Translations under genes and position numbers: made by a program
Assembly: GCF_023078275.1 (NCBI RefSeq)
Contig: NC_062982.1
Location: 5,034,501-5,098,500, forward strand
From: Leguminivora glycinivorella
Taxonomy: Eukaryota; Arthropoda; Insecta; Lepidoptera; Tortricidae
Length of the DNA stretch: 64,000 bases
Direction: 5' to 3'
The notes under the pieces: model-generated
What the model was told of the DNA's origin: nothing
Database searches by the model: none
The model's input: only the letters and a program-made list of their open reading frames with translations
Shown here: positions 23,647 to 33,957 of the stretch, in pieces
Layout: each line of letters starts with the position of its first letter
Numbering within the stretch: the first letter of the stretch is position 1

Positions 23647-26037
23647 ATGTTGGCTATGCATGGCATACTCCCAGGCCATATATTGCCCACAAGAGGCAAG
23701 TCATGTCTTGATCACGTAATGATCAAGTCTGACATTGAAAACTCGAGGCTTGATATCTTAATTTTGGACACAACAATCACAGACCATGCCATGGTTTTAC
23801 TAAACATGGGCAGTTATCGGATGCCTTTACCAACACCTAAGATTAGAACGATCACTAATCTCGAAAATGCTGTGGCTAGCCTATCGAAAGAGAACCTAGC
23901 TTTCTTATTAAACATTAATAACCCGAATAGTCTTACTGATGCCATCATTAGCAAATTGAAACAATGCCTCGAAACAAATACAACTACGACCTTAGTTCCG
24001 CGCAAAAATCGTATTATTAAGCCGTGGATTACATTGGGAATCCTACGATGCATCCGAAATAGGAATAATATGCAAAGGAAACTGCGCCTAGACCCAGACA
24101 ATGTCACACTACAAATTACGTACAGGAGGTATAGAAATCATTGCAATGGCTTAATTAAAAAACTTAAACGCAAGTACGACAAAGATAATTTAAATAAAGC
24201 AAGTAAAAATTCAAGGAATCTGTGGAAAGAAATAAATAAAATTACTCACAGAAAACAAACCAAAAATGACAGTCTGCAATTGCTTGATAGTTGTGCAACT
24301 TCTCCTCAATCATCTATTAATTCTATTAATCAATATTTTTCAGACGTCGGTAAATCACTAGCCGAATCTATCAAATCCAATAGTAACTACTCTATAACAA
24401 ATAATCACGCCAACCACATAAGTACTAATGTTAATTCCTTTGTACTTTTTGACACCAATCCCAATGAGGTTTATCTCATCATCTCCAACCTTAAATCAAA
24501 TAGCGCCCCTGGCTGGGATAACATCCCCACTAAATACCTAAAGCTTGCCAGTGCTATCATGGTCCCCATCATCACACACTTAGCAAATATATGTTTTAAA
24601 TATGGCATATTTCCTGACCCTCTGAAGCAAGCCATCATAACTCCTGTTTATAAGAGTGGGAACAGAAACTTAGTGTCGAACTATAGGCCAATTTCTGTAT
24701 TACCGGCTTTATCAAAAATTCTAGAAAAACTTATTAACACTAGACTTATAAACTATATAAACAAGTACAATATTTTAGCTCCTAATCAATTCGGTTTTAG
24801 AAAAGGTTGCTCTACCGAAGATGCGATCATATCTCTAACCTCTAAAATAGTTGAAACTGTTGATAAAAATAAAAAGTGTCTCACTGCGTTTCTTGACTTG
24901 AAAAAGGCCTTCGACACGGTATCTGTACCCACTCTTATAAAGACATTGGAATTGATTGGCATCAGAGGAACTCCACTTTTGTTATTAAAAGACTATCTCG
25001 GGAATCGCAAGCAGAGAGTTAAAATAGACAAACATGTAAGTGATGAATGTGATTTAACCTACGGAGTTCCACAGGGCAGTGTATTAGGGCCCACGCTCTT
25101 TCTAATATACATGAATGAACTTTGTAATCTGCACATCGATCAAGGGTCTATTATTGCTTATGCTGATGACACAGCGGTTGTTTTTTATGGAGATACCTGG
25201 GATGAAGTACGTAGAGTTGCGGAACTCGGACTAGCCAAAATTTCCCGCTGGCTCCAGTCAAATCTTCTCACCCTAAACACCGACAAATCAAACTATATAT
25301 GTTTTTCAAAATATATAAGAACACAACCACCCCATATGTACACAATCAGGATCCACAACTGTAATGACTTAAGTCAAACTAACTGCTCTTCTTGCTCACC
25401 TATCACTAAAGTTGATGTTGTTAAGTACCTGGGCATTATGATAGACCAGCGACTAACATGGCATGCACACACAGAACTGATCATGTCACGTACTCGTAAG
25501 CTTATATGGACTTTTAAAAATCTAAGACACATTGCGACCAAAACTCTTCTCAATCAAATTTATACTTGTTTAGCGCAATCTGTTCTTACATATTGCATCT
25601 CAATCTGGGGTGGAGCCACTAAAACCAAATTTCTCCAATTAGAGAGAGCTCAACGAGCGTTGCTCAAGGTCATGTACCTTAAACCATACAGGTTCCCTAC
25701 CGACAAGCTGTACGAAATTAGTGACCTTCTATCGGTGAGAAAACTGTATGTGTGGAATGTGACTCTTCGAAGACACAAAAGTACTAAATATTGTAAAGTG
25801 GATACGTTAACCAGGTCCACAAGGAAAAAGAAACGTAATGTTATCCCCACTCCAATAACAAAGTCTGCTTTTGCTAGGAGGCAGTATATCGCTCTATCTG
25901 CTAAATTATATAATCATTTGGATAATGACACTGACCTGTACCCCTTTTCTTATAAAGAATGTAAAAATAAAACACTAAACTGGCTTAAAACTAAAACCTA
26001 TGCAGAGATAGAAGACTTGTTAGTTAAAATCATCTAG
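23647..26037 (+). CDS. ORF2 of non-LTR retrotransposon: partial endonuclease plus reverse transcriptase
   Basis: This 796-codon frame encodes retrotransposon machinery for target-primed reverse transcription. Residues 1-60 are the end of an APE-type endonuclease (SCLDHVMIKSD and the DHAMV histidine). Residues about 275-520 are the reverse transcriptase: SAPGWDNIP, YRPISVLPALSKILEK, QFGFRKGCSTEDAI, FLDLKKAFDTV, YGVPQGSVLGP and the catalytic AYADDTAVVF are all intact. The usual KYLGIMID and LERAQRALLK motifs follow. The Met at 23647 is simply the first ATG in the open frame. Endonuclease sequence continues upstream in the same frame to about 23560 (a GDIN motif) and then, after a one-base frameshift, in another frame (GIYRSPS). 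The reading frame is therefore interrupted, although the RT looks catalytically complete. Confidence 0.85.
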   Translation: MLAMHGILPGHILPTRGKSCLDHVMIKSDIENSRLDILILDTTITDHAMVLLNMGSYRMPLPTPKIRTITNLENAVASLSKENLAFLLNINNPNSLTDAIISKLKQCLETNTTTTLVPRKNRIIKPWITLGILRCIRNRNNMQRKLRLDPDNVTLQITYRRYRNHCNGLIKKLKRKYDKDNLNKASKNSRNLWKEINKITHRKQTKNDSLQLLDSCATSPQSSINSINQYFSDVGKSLAESIKSNSNYSITNNHANHISTNVNSFVLFDTNPNEVYLIISNLKSNSAPGWDNIPTKYLKLASAIMVPIITHLANICFKYGIFPDPLKQAIITPVYKSGNRNLVSNYRPISVLPALSKILEKLINTRLINYINKYNILAPNQFGFRKGCSTEDAIISLTSKIVETVDKNKKCLTAFLDLKKAFDTVSVPTLIKTLELIGIRGTPLLLLKDYLGNRKQRVKIDKHVSDECDLTYGVPQGSVLGPTLFLIYMNELCNLHIDQGSIIAYADDTAVVFYGDTWDEVRRVAELGLAKISRWLQSNLLTLNTDKSNYICFSKYIRTQPPHMYTIRIHNCNDLSQTNCSSCSPITKVDVVKYLGIMIDQRLTWHAHTELIMSRTRKLIWTFKNLRHIATKTLLNQIYTCLAQSVLTYCISIWGGATKTKFLQLERAQRALLKVMYLKPYRFPTDKLYEISDLLSVRKLYVWNVTLRRHKSTKYCKVDTLTRSTRKKKRNVIPTPITKSAFARRQYIALSAKLYNHLDNDTDLYPFSYKECKNKTLNWLKTKTYAEIEDLLVKII

Positions 26038-26117
26038 CTCCTATCGAAACTGAATATTTAATTATTTATACAATTTTTACTCGCATGTTAACATATACTT
26101 CACGCACTCTTTCTCTC

Positions 26118-26168
<51 letters not shown>
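26118..26168. repeat. (AC)n microsatellite in LINE 3' UTR
   Basis: An almost pure CA dinucleotide run lies about 80 bp after the ORF2 stop codon. Confidence 0.9.
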
Positions 26169-26169
<1 letters not shown>

Positions 26170-26367
26170 CCGCGCACGCGCGCTCACTCCCGAGTGGCTC
26201 TTAAAACTAACCTAGTGCTTTCTTCTTTTAATTACTATGCATGATCTCTGTAATGTTAGATTGTTACACTAATTAATTTTTAATTTTCAAATCAAAATGT
26301 TATTTTCTTGTTTACTTTTAATAACTTATGTTTGTTATCGTTAGTTAGCAACCCAGTAAGGAAGAGC

Positions 26368-26412
26368 GGTGTCTCTTGACACAGGTATCTTGTATACTTA
26401 AAAAGAGACACC
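26368..26412 (+). other. Stem-loop in LINE 3' UTR
   Basis: GGTGTCTCTT at 26368-26377 and AAGAGACACC at 26403-26412 form a perfect 10-bp stem with a 25-nt loop. It lies some 45 bp before the AATAAA-containing tail. Such 3' structures are recognised by the reverse transcriptase in several LINE families; that role here is inference. Confidence 0.6.
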
Positions 26413-26487
26413 ATCATGTATATTGTTAAGTTCTGAAGTTAATGAATAAACCATTTTTATTTATTTTATTTATTTTATTTATTTAAA

Positions 26488-28897
26488 CTGATGTCGTAAC
26501 CATGTAATTGAGATTTGAGAGATCATGTTCCATATTCCAAAATAGTATTGGCAGAGTTTCCATTGCGAATTGATTCCTTTATGATATGATATGTAGATAT
26601 TTGATATATTAAATCGACTGACAATATTGATAAATGGAATTCACTCGAGTTGTCTCTGTTTGCATAACCTGAAGTCGAATTCAGATTTAACGTTCGTCTT
26701 GTGATTTCAATCTTGTTTTACCAAAGTTGATGATCGCTCACACGTCGATTCTTTTCAACACATAATTAACAACAAAAGCTTTTAAAAATTCGTAGCTATT
26801 TATTTACCTTTGAAAGCAAAAGTTATTAGCATTAATTGGTGAATTTTTGCATCTGTCAAATCGAGATACTTACCTAATAAAATCTCTTTAGTATCAATGG
26901 CATCACGACCGATGTCAAAATGAAATCAAATAGGAGATAGGTTTGTGGTTCGACTGTCACTCAAACACTCGTTAAGCGATTATAACAAGAACTTAAAATT
27001 TTGTGTATTTACCTGTTTAGACATATTTAGACCGGAGTCACAGCTTTAAAGCAAAATCGTGCCTATAAATCAAAGGATTAAGTCAATCCAAGTGAACATT
27101 AATAACTGAACTGCCATAAACTGAGCAATAAGGCCATATTAATGTACGTTTGGTTCTGTTTGGTCAGATTACGCATACTTAAGATTTCAAAAAGTACATA
27201 ACATATATATTATGTACATGAACTAACGCCAGTATTCTCAAAAGAAACTTGAAACTTGACTTTTGTTTCTCGGTATCTAATGACGAACTTCAAAACATGG
27301 ACAAAAGCCTAATAACAATTATTATTATGTATAAGTATAATTAAATATATGAAGCGGTATTGACTGATTACTTTTTGTAATTATTTATAGTTAAGGTGCT
27401 TTTTTTTAACAAGGGTACAACTAAATTTAATTTCTAAATAAAAAATAAATAAATATTATCGTATTAATTTTCAGTGAAAGTAAAGTTAACTGCATTTTAT
27501 TGAAATTATATTTTGAAGGTATTTCTTACGCGTTGCCCGCGTAGGTAGCATAATTAATATGAATGCTGGGCATTTTTGTCAATTTGGAATTGCAATACTA
27601 CTTAAATACTTACAACTTAGCGATATTTAGTTTTGCAATTCCAGCAAAACACTTTTCCTCTGTCCTTAAAGTCCAAACATAATAAAAATATATCCACAAT
27701 CGAATATTTTAGCACTCGCAATCTTTTTAATAAAGCCAAATGACATTATCCGTTCCGCCATTTTCAAAATGGCGTCCCAACCGACGGTTTATCAAGATGA
27801 GCCTCGAATAATTCGAGAATAATTTCTTTTGATAAAGGAGGGACGTTGATCAATCGATTCAGTCGATTCCGTGTCGAGTTATCGGAATCGTAATTTCACG
27901 GCTTATTTAACTGTTTGTCTTGAATTTTAAAGATTTTGAAGGTTGCAAAATTATGCAACTGTAGTTAGTGTCTTAGTATCATTTTTTTTTTTATTACGTA
28001 ATTAAGTAATTTAGTAATATTATATTAACGTAGGTATCACAATCAATCAATAAATTGCCAATAGAAATAAAGCCATAAGTGATTATGAAATGGTCATATT
28101 GGTAGAATAATAATCAGCACTAACAATCCATAGAGTAGGTAGTAGGTAGAGATATAGGATAATATAGGAAAATTTGCTAATGTTTAATTGTTACTATAAT
28201 GCCACGAAAGTCACCTATAACGATAGGGAACTTTTTAATCTTATAACTACCAATATTTCACTACGATGAAAGTAAAATATTTCTCAATAGTAATAAAAGG
28301 GTTGAATAAAACATGTAATATTTTTAGGCAGACCCTCTTAGGACTTTGAAATATTATTCTGATATATGTTTGCTGTTTTCTACGATGAATTGTATTTTTT
28401 GCAATTTATAAAAAGGCAGTGTACTTCAAAGTTTCGACATGACATGACATATGTATGGAGTAGATTAGTTACGATTATAAGTATAAGGAGATAGAAGGTA
28501 ACATATATACGAGTAAGTAATACTTACTAAGTATTGCGTATGCGTCGAAACTACACATGACATGAAACTACCGAAACTAACTTACACATTATATTTCATG
28601 ATGACGAAATGTACACAACGTAATGTCACTAATCAAGAATATGTCAGAAATAAAAATATTACTTACCTGATCAGTGGCAGTCCAATAATTTAGCTATGTT
28701 ATGTTTTTTTTGGAAAAAGCCGTATTTCCTGTCCTTCATTTCCTATCTTGCGAAATTAATATGTTTGTAATATTCACTATGAAATGTCACTGATTTGTAA
28801 AAATTCTTAGAAAATCACCCAATTACCTGTAACAAAACAAAATATTTATTTAAAATAATTTATAGTAATATAAGCTCAAAATTGATACATAATCCTC
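26488..28897. other. Stretch of 2.4 kb without recognised gene
   Basis: A+T-rich DNA with no supported coding, RNA or repeat feature. Confidence 0.4.
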
Positions 28898-29074
28898 TCC
28901 ATACTAATACCTATTATAAATGTGAAAGTGTGTGTGTCTGTTTGTTTGTCCGTCTTTCACGGCAAAACAGAGCGACGAATTGACGTGATTTTTTAAGTGG
29001 AGACAGTTGAAGGGATGGAAAATGACATAGGTTACTTGTCTCTTGCTCAAGCGAAGCCGCTGGAAAAAGCTATA
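28898..29074 (+). mobile_element. Non-autonomous Helitron-like element, decayed copy
   Basis: It matches the family from TCCATACTAATACCTATTATA to GCTGGAAAAAGCTATA. The 3' CTAG has mutated to CTAT and the GC-rich 3' segment is partly lost. Confidence 0.65.
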
Positions 29075-29097
29075 GGATTATATATAGTAAAGAGATA

Positions 29098-29450
29098 TTA
29101 GAATAGAATAGAATAGAATAGAATAGAATAGAATAGAATAGAATAGAATAGAATAGAATAGAATAAAATAGAATAGAATAGAATAGAATAGAATAGAATA
29201 GAATAAACGTTTATTCGTGAACACAGGTAAGACAAAATACACATAATAACAACAAGACAGAAAGGAATGAAGTGCCACGAAATGGCCTCATCTCAGCGTG
29301 TTGCTGGTGACTTCCAGCGCTGATCTTCCGATGAGACCATCAAGTGAGAAAGATTCACGGAGGGTAACAGACAGAAAAAGTACAAAACACTTACAAGAAC
29401 GCGGTCGTTTGACCGCCGTTAAGAAAGTGAAAACGTTACAAGAAAAATAA
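29098..29450 (-). mobile_element. LINE 3' end with (AATAG)n pentanucleotide tail
   Basis: A pentanucleotide array (GAATA)n spans 29098-29204, with one unit changed to GAATAAAATA. It is directly followed by AAACGTTTATTCGTGAACAC and about 240 bp of 3' UTR-like sequence. The arrangement suggests a minus-strand LINE ending in this microsatellite. No coding part is present. Confidence 0.5.
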
Positions 29451-29579
29451 CAACAGACTGTGATCGAAACATAAAATAAAAAGAATAATTATGAACAGAA
29501 AAAACCAAATTAATATAATATATTATATTATATATTGTAGAAATTAATAATCGCTACGTACTAAGCTTGTTACATTGTT

Positions 29580-29895
29580 AAAACTTTGTTACCCACGTAT
29601 TTTCTTCATCATGTAGGTAAGTAACCAAATCACGATTCTCAAGTTAGTATGTTCATCCCTTATTATCGTGTTAGTAAGTAAGGAACTCGAAACTACTGCC
29701 CTCGGCGGTACAGGGTAAAGTTCTCAGCGTCGAAAGTATGAAATACAGTATTGTGACTTCACAGAAACGCTCATATTTTATGTCGTTACGTATTTCCACC
29801 AAAATGTAACAGACCAATTCACGATTCTGAAGTTCATGTGTTTATCCTTATTATTAGGTTAGTAAATAGGGAACACGAAGCTACTATCATTTAAA
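29580..29895 (+). repeat. Old tandem duplication, two diverged copies
   Basis: CGTATTTTCTTCATCATGTAGG... CACGATTCTCAAGTTAGTATG (from about 29596) is echoed by CGTATTTCCACCAAAATGTAAC... CACGATTCTGAAGTTCATGTG (from about 29788), each followed by TTATTATxxxGTTAGTAA. The spacing is about 190-200 bp. Confidence 0.5.
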
Positions 29896-29968
29896 ACTTG
29901 CTTTTCTATGATATTAAAAAAGTTAAGTGTTAAGCTGCCAAAATAAAATGTGACGTTATCTGAGTAAC

Positions 29969-30064
29969 GGGACCTTATTGTCGATGGCGCTTACGTCCCG
30001 CGGCGTCGTATTTGTATACGAACATCGCTCATAACGACGTAAGCGCCATCGACAATAAGGTCCC
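29969..30064. mobile_element. Foldback MITE with 29-bp perfect inverted ends
   Basis: The left 29 bases, starting GGGACCTTATTGTCGATGGC and ending at GTC, are perfectly complementary to the right 29, which end in GGTCCC. The loop is about 38 bp. A clean, apparently young foldback element. Confidence 0.8.
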
Positions 30065-30139
30065 TTTACCAAAATAATGTCATAAATTGTAAGCGTATTC
30101 TAGTTACTGGCTCTAGCGTATATTTTTCAAGTGTATGTG

Positions 30140-30300
30140 ACATAAGTAAGTAAGTAAGTAATTTATTTGCATAAAATAGTGTACAGTAAGATGGTCAAAA
30201 GGTACAATTTCGTTCAACTATTTTGCCTATAAAAGGCGTTCCTTTCCTTTTCAAGTACAGTTTCGTTGACATACATTTTTATTATTTAAAGATTATACTT
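30140..30300 (-). repeat. Putative LINE 3' tail with (AAGT)n
   Basis: A short (AAGT)n run at 30146-30161 is followed by AATTTATTTGCATAAAATAGT and unique sequence. This resembles the minus-strand 3' end of a LINE. Confidence 0.35.
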
Positions 30301-30375
30301 GAGCTGTACGCTGAACATTGTCGTTTATTTGATGTAACTATACTGTAAGTACCTAATAATATTATGCGTCCAATC

Positions 30376-30465
30376 GCCGGTGGCTAGCAATTAGCTCGCG
30401 TGATCGCGTCTCCAATTAGGATAGCAACCATCGATCCTCGCCGTGATAACTATGAGAATAAATAC
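30376..30465 (+). repeat. 90-bp direct repeat, copy 1
   Basis: It runs from GCCGGTGGCTAGCAATTAGC to GAGAATAAATAC. It is identical to 30603-30692 except for one base (GAG against GGG). Confidence 0.9.
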
Positions 30466-30602
30466 AACCTATAGATAGAACAGAAAATGCCAGCTAGGAG
30501 GAGTCATCAACACTAGACTTTTGACATGTACCGTAGCATATCGCTGAATTTGGGCGTTTCTGTTAAGATGTAATACTGTTAATGTTTTGACTATGGCAAA
30601 GA

Positions 30603-30692
30603 GCCGGTGGCTAGCAATTAGCTCGCGTGATCGCGTCTCCAATTAGGATAGCAACCATCGATCCTCGCCGTGATAACTATGGGAATAAATAC
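30603..30692 (+). repeat. 90-bp direct repeat, copy 2
   Basis: Second copy, 227 bp downstream of the first, 89 of 90 bases identical. Confidence 0.9.
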
Positions 30693-30819
30693 CTCTAGCT
30701 TCAGAAAACGAGAGTGAGGGGTTATTATTTATATCGTTTTTCGTGGGCATTCCTTCGATAAATTAGGTGTCATGTTGGGTATTTTATGTACATACAATCA
30801 ATTCACCTCTAGTGGATTA

Positions 30820-31080
30820 TAAATAAATAAATAAATATTATAGGACATTATTACACAGATTGACCGAGTTCCACGGCAACCTCAAGAAGGCTTGTGTTAT
30901 GGGATACTCAGACAACGATATATATAATATACAAATACTTATATACACAGAAAACATCCATGGCTCAGGAACAAATATCTGTGCTCATCACACAAATAAA
31001 TGCCCTTACCGGGATTCGAACCCGGAACCGCGTCGTAGCAGGCAGGGTCACTACCGACTTAGGTCAAACAGGTCGTCAAA
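30820..31080 (-). mobile_element. tRNA-derived SINE, family B
   Basis: On the minus strand a tRNA-like head includes an A-box-like TGACCTAAGTCGGTAGTG and the B box GGTTCGAATCC. The body has GATGTTTTCTGTGTATATAA and GCCTTCTTGAGGTTGCCGTG. The (TTTA)n tail is at 30820-30836. Confidence 0.8.
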
Positions 31081-31617
31081 CCCGACCGATAACAATGATA
31101 ATCGACCGACATCATTGTTATCAGAATCTTTAACAAGTTCTTTTTTTTTTGTTAGGTTTATGACTTATGGCTAACTATACAAAGTCATGGTTTATTTTAC
31201 AGTTTCAATTGTTTTTCAAAACGTTTCTCTTAACCCCGTCTTCGCTTAATATTCACAAAATCAAATCAGCCGCCTCAAAGAAATACGAGTATGTACCTAA
31301 TAAACATAAAGAATTCCGAAACGTATTCAAAACAAGCTGACTGACATACGAACCAAAAGTCTCAGCGCAAACATGAAATTCTAAACGGGCTACCATTTCT
31401 CCCACTGAACCAAAAGTCCCGCTTCACAAATTACAATACAATGTAAAAACAATAAAACAATTGACATAACGTGTCCGTGGAACCAGTATTTTTGGGCAAC
31501 GCCTGCCAAATATGGCTGCCCGAGTGTGTCGCTGTCAGGACTGTGTGAATATACTTAATCTTGGATGAAGTTGGGGATGTGTTTCGACATTTATTAAGAC
31601 TCATTGTATTTGGGCTT

Positions 31618-31868
31618 TTACATACATACATACATATAATCACGCCTGAATCCTATAAAGGGGTAGGCAGAGCATATTATGAACTACTAAGGTTCAGTGC
31701 CACTCTTGGCAAAAAGGGGTTGAAAGAAATCCAAAATGTGATATTGCAGTGACACGTTGCCAGCCTCTCGCCTACGCCACAATTTTACCCATATCCCACA
31801 GTCGACTTCTACGACACCCACGGGAAGAAAGGGGGTGGTGAAATTCTTAACCCGTCACCACACGGGGT
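31618..31868 (+). repeat. Interspersed repeat (ACATAC start, GGGGTAGGCAGAGC core), copy 1
   Basis: The block starts with a (CATA)n run and contains GGGGTAGGCAGAGCATAT, CGACTTCTACGACACCCACG and CCCGTCACCACACGG. A shorter copy lies at 46131-46300. Non-coding; class unknown to me. Confidence 0.65.
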
Positions 31869-31911
31869 ACATTTATTAAGACTCATTTGGGTTTTTGAAC
31901 GATAATAATTA

Positions 31912-32165
31912 TTGGGTTGTTCTTTTTGCCTGTTTGATATAACACAATCTGTGGGCTATTTCACCACAGTGACATTGACAATTGACACTGACAATTATGT
32001 GCCTGTTATTGGGTTGACAAGTAACTATGTTACTCAGTGTCAGTATTCCCTTGTTGAACAAACAATGAACGGCGAATTGTCACTGTCAGGCGTCAATTGT
32101 CACTATTGTAAAATAGGCCACTGCACTTTATTCCACACTTTAGAAAGTTACAAAGTTATGTCATT
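31912..32165 (+). repeat. Interspersed repeat with uninterrupted structure (empty-site copy)
   Basis: It contains CACCACAGTGACATTGACA, CTGTTATTGGGTTGACAAGT and GAACGGCGAATTGTCACTGTC. The copy at 33475-33957 has the same sequence but carries a 241-bp insertion at CTGTTA. Confidence 0.75.
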
Positions 32166-32168
32166 TAA

Positions 32169-32390
32169 ATAAATAAATAAATAAAATAAATAAATATTAT
32201 AGGACATTGTTACACAGATTGACTAAGTCCCACGGTAAGCTCAAGAAGGCTTGTGTTGCAGGTACTCAGACAACGATATACATAATATAAATACTTATAT
32301 ACATAGAAAACATCCATGACTCAGTAACAAATATCTGTGCTCATCACACAAATAAATGCCCTTACCGGGATTCGAACCCGGGACCGCGAC
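32169..32390 (-). mobile_element. SINE family B, truncated inside its tRNA-like head
   Basis: Tail and body match the other family B copies. The copy stops just beyond the B box (at GGGACCGCG on the plus strand), where it abuts a family A SINE in the opposite orientation. Confidence 0.75.
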
Positions 32391-32610
32391 CGCTTTGATA
32401 TTTACCAGTCGCTTTTCGGTGAAGGAAAACATCGTGAGGAAATCGGACTAATTCCAATAAGGTCTAGTTTACGCTTCGGGTTGGAAGGTCAGATGGCAGT
32501 CGCTTTCGTAAAAACTAGTGCCTACGCCAAATCTTGGGATTAGTTGTCAAAGCGGACCCCAGGCTCCCATAAGCCGTGGCAATTGCCGGGATAACGCAAG
32601 GAGGATGATG
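32391..32610 (+). mobile_element. SINE family A, headless fragment
   Basis: It begins in the body at TTTGATATTTACCAGTCGC and continues through GAAGGAAAACATCGTGAGGA to ATAACGCAAGGAGG. The tRNA-like head is missing and replaced by the head of the adjacent family B copy. Confidence 0.75.
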
Positions 32611-32803
32611 ACGAATAATTATTGGGATGGTCGTTTTGCAACAATGTTTATTAACACTTTCGAAACCGGGCTCTACGCGGCGCTACGACATTTTCGCTAC
32701 ATACGGGGAAACCCATGTAATCGGCTACGCTTCTACGAGCGGTGTACCCGACAGTCGGGTTCTTGGTAGCGAAAGTGTTAATTTGTACGCTGCACGCTGT
32801 ATC

Positions 32804-33010
32804 AGGCCCCCGATGCAAAAACCGACGGGATCTGTCTGTTTATCTGTGTGTGTGTCCGTCTGTGGCATCGTAGCTCCCGAACGGATGAACTGATTTTGAT
32901 TTAGTTTTTTTTTGTTTGAAAGCTGTACTATTCAGGAGTGTTCTTAGCCAAGTTTCATGAAAATCTGTCCACTATGTCGGAGGTTTTTTCAAAATTTTAA
33001 TTTTGTGGTA
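32804..33010 (+). repeat. Interspersed repeat family 1, copy
   Basis: The CCCCCGATGCAAAAACCGAC start, the CCCGAACGGATGAAC core and the TCATGAAAATCTGTCC block are present. Confidence 0.7.
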
Positions 33011-33474
33011 AGGTATGGTACAGAACCCTTAAAACTGAAAAGGACGAGCGTAGCCGTGTTTGCATAGAAAATCGAAGCATATAAGCAATTACTTGACAAA
33101 GAACTGTAGGTGTCGCTTTTCTAAAAAGCGAGAAAAAAAAATACTGAAGTTTTGTTTCCTACTTTAAGCCAAGATTTTTTTCGGCACTATTAAATATTAT
33201 TGCTAGAACATGTGAGTCATTACATGTATATTATTGTCCCAAAAGTTCAAGTGAATCGCATTAGCCAATGTTGAAATAAATGGATATTATGTAAATTAAT
33301 AAAAAAATCATATCTCAGAAAATAAAAAAGATAGAAACCTCAAACTTACAGTAAATAATATTTGTCATAAGAGCTCTTTAAAAAAAAATTACAATGAACA
33401 TTTGGCCAAAGGGCCGATTTTCTATGCAAACACGGCTACGCTCTTAGTATGTCTATCTATTGATTATATCCTGT

Positions 33475-33957
33475 TCTTTTTGTCTTTTTGATATAACACG
33501 ACAAGACATTAATATCTGTGGAATATCACCACAGTGACATTGACACTTGACACTGACAATTATGTACCTGTTACCACAGAATATACAATAGTACAAGTAC
33601 AGAAGGCTCACTCCTTTGATGTTCACAAAATGCCGCCACCATTCGAAATTCTTAAATACATTAACTAACAAAGGGACCGCACGCGAGCAGCCGACATTGA
33701 ATTCTATTGCGCCGCTCGAAGGTCGTCACCAGTGAATGGGCCGCGAACTCGCGGCCACCGGCATGTACTTGTAGCGCGGCGATGGAATCGCGGAGTGAGC
33801 TGCCCCTGCTCTTACTGGGTTGATAAGTAACTTTGTTACTCAGTGTCAGTATTTCCTTGTTGAACAAACAATGAACGGCGAATTGTCACTGTCGGGCGAC
33901 AATTGTCACTATTGTAAAATAGGCTACTGCACATTATTGCACACATTAGAAAGTTAT
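33475..33957 (+). repeat. Interspersed repeat interrupted by an insertion (filled site)
   Basis: This is the second copy of the repeat at 31912-32165, split at CTGTTA (33573) and resuming at CTGGGTTGATAAGT (33815). Confidence 0.75.
33574..33814. mobile_element. 241-bp insertion flanked by TTA
   Basis: The insertion starts CCACAGAATATACAATAG and ends GCCCCTGCTC, flanked by TTA at 33571-33573 and 33812-33814. The undisturbed paralog at 32006-32014 has a single TTA. No clear terminal inverted repeats are seen. The first 60 bases are related to 36603-36665. A 3-bp TTA duplication is known from PIF/Harbinger elements, but without inverted ends this is only a suggestion. Confidence 0.6.

Larger units (their letters stand above)
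23405..26487 (+). mobile_element. Non-LTR retrotransposon (CR1/jockey group), 5'-truncated
   Basis: Coding homology begins inside the endonuclease domain at about 23408 and continues through a complete reverse transcriptase, a C-terminal region, a 3' UTR with a CA microsatellite and a 10-bp stem-loop, and an AATAAA at 26443. The 3' tail is (ATTTTATTT)n at 26454-26485. The 5' untranslated region, ORF1 and the N-terminal endonuclease are not visible. The microsatellite-like tail fits the CR1 group better than a plain poly(A) jockey, but the clade is not resolved. Confidence 0.85.
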
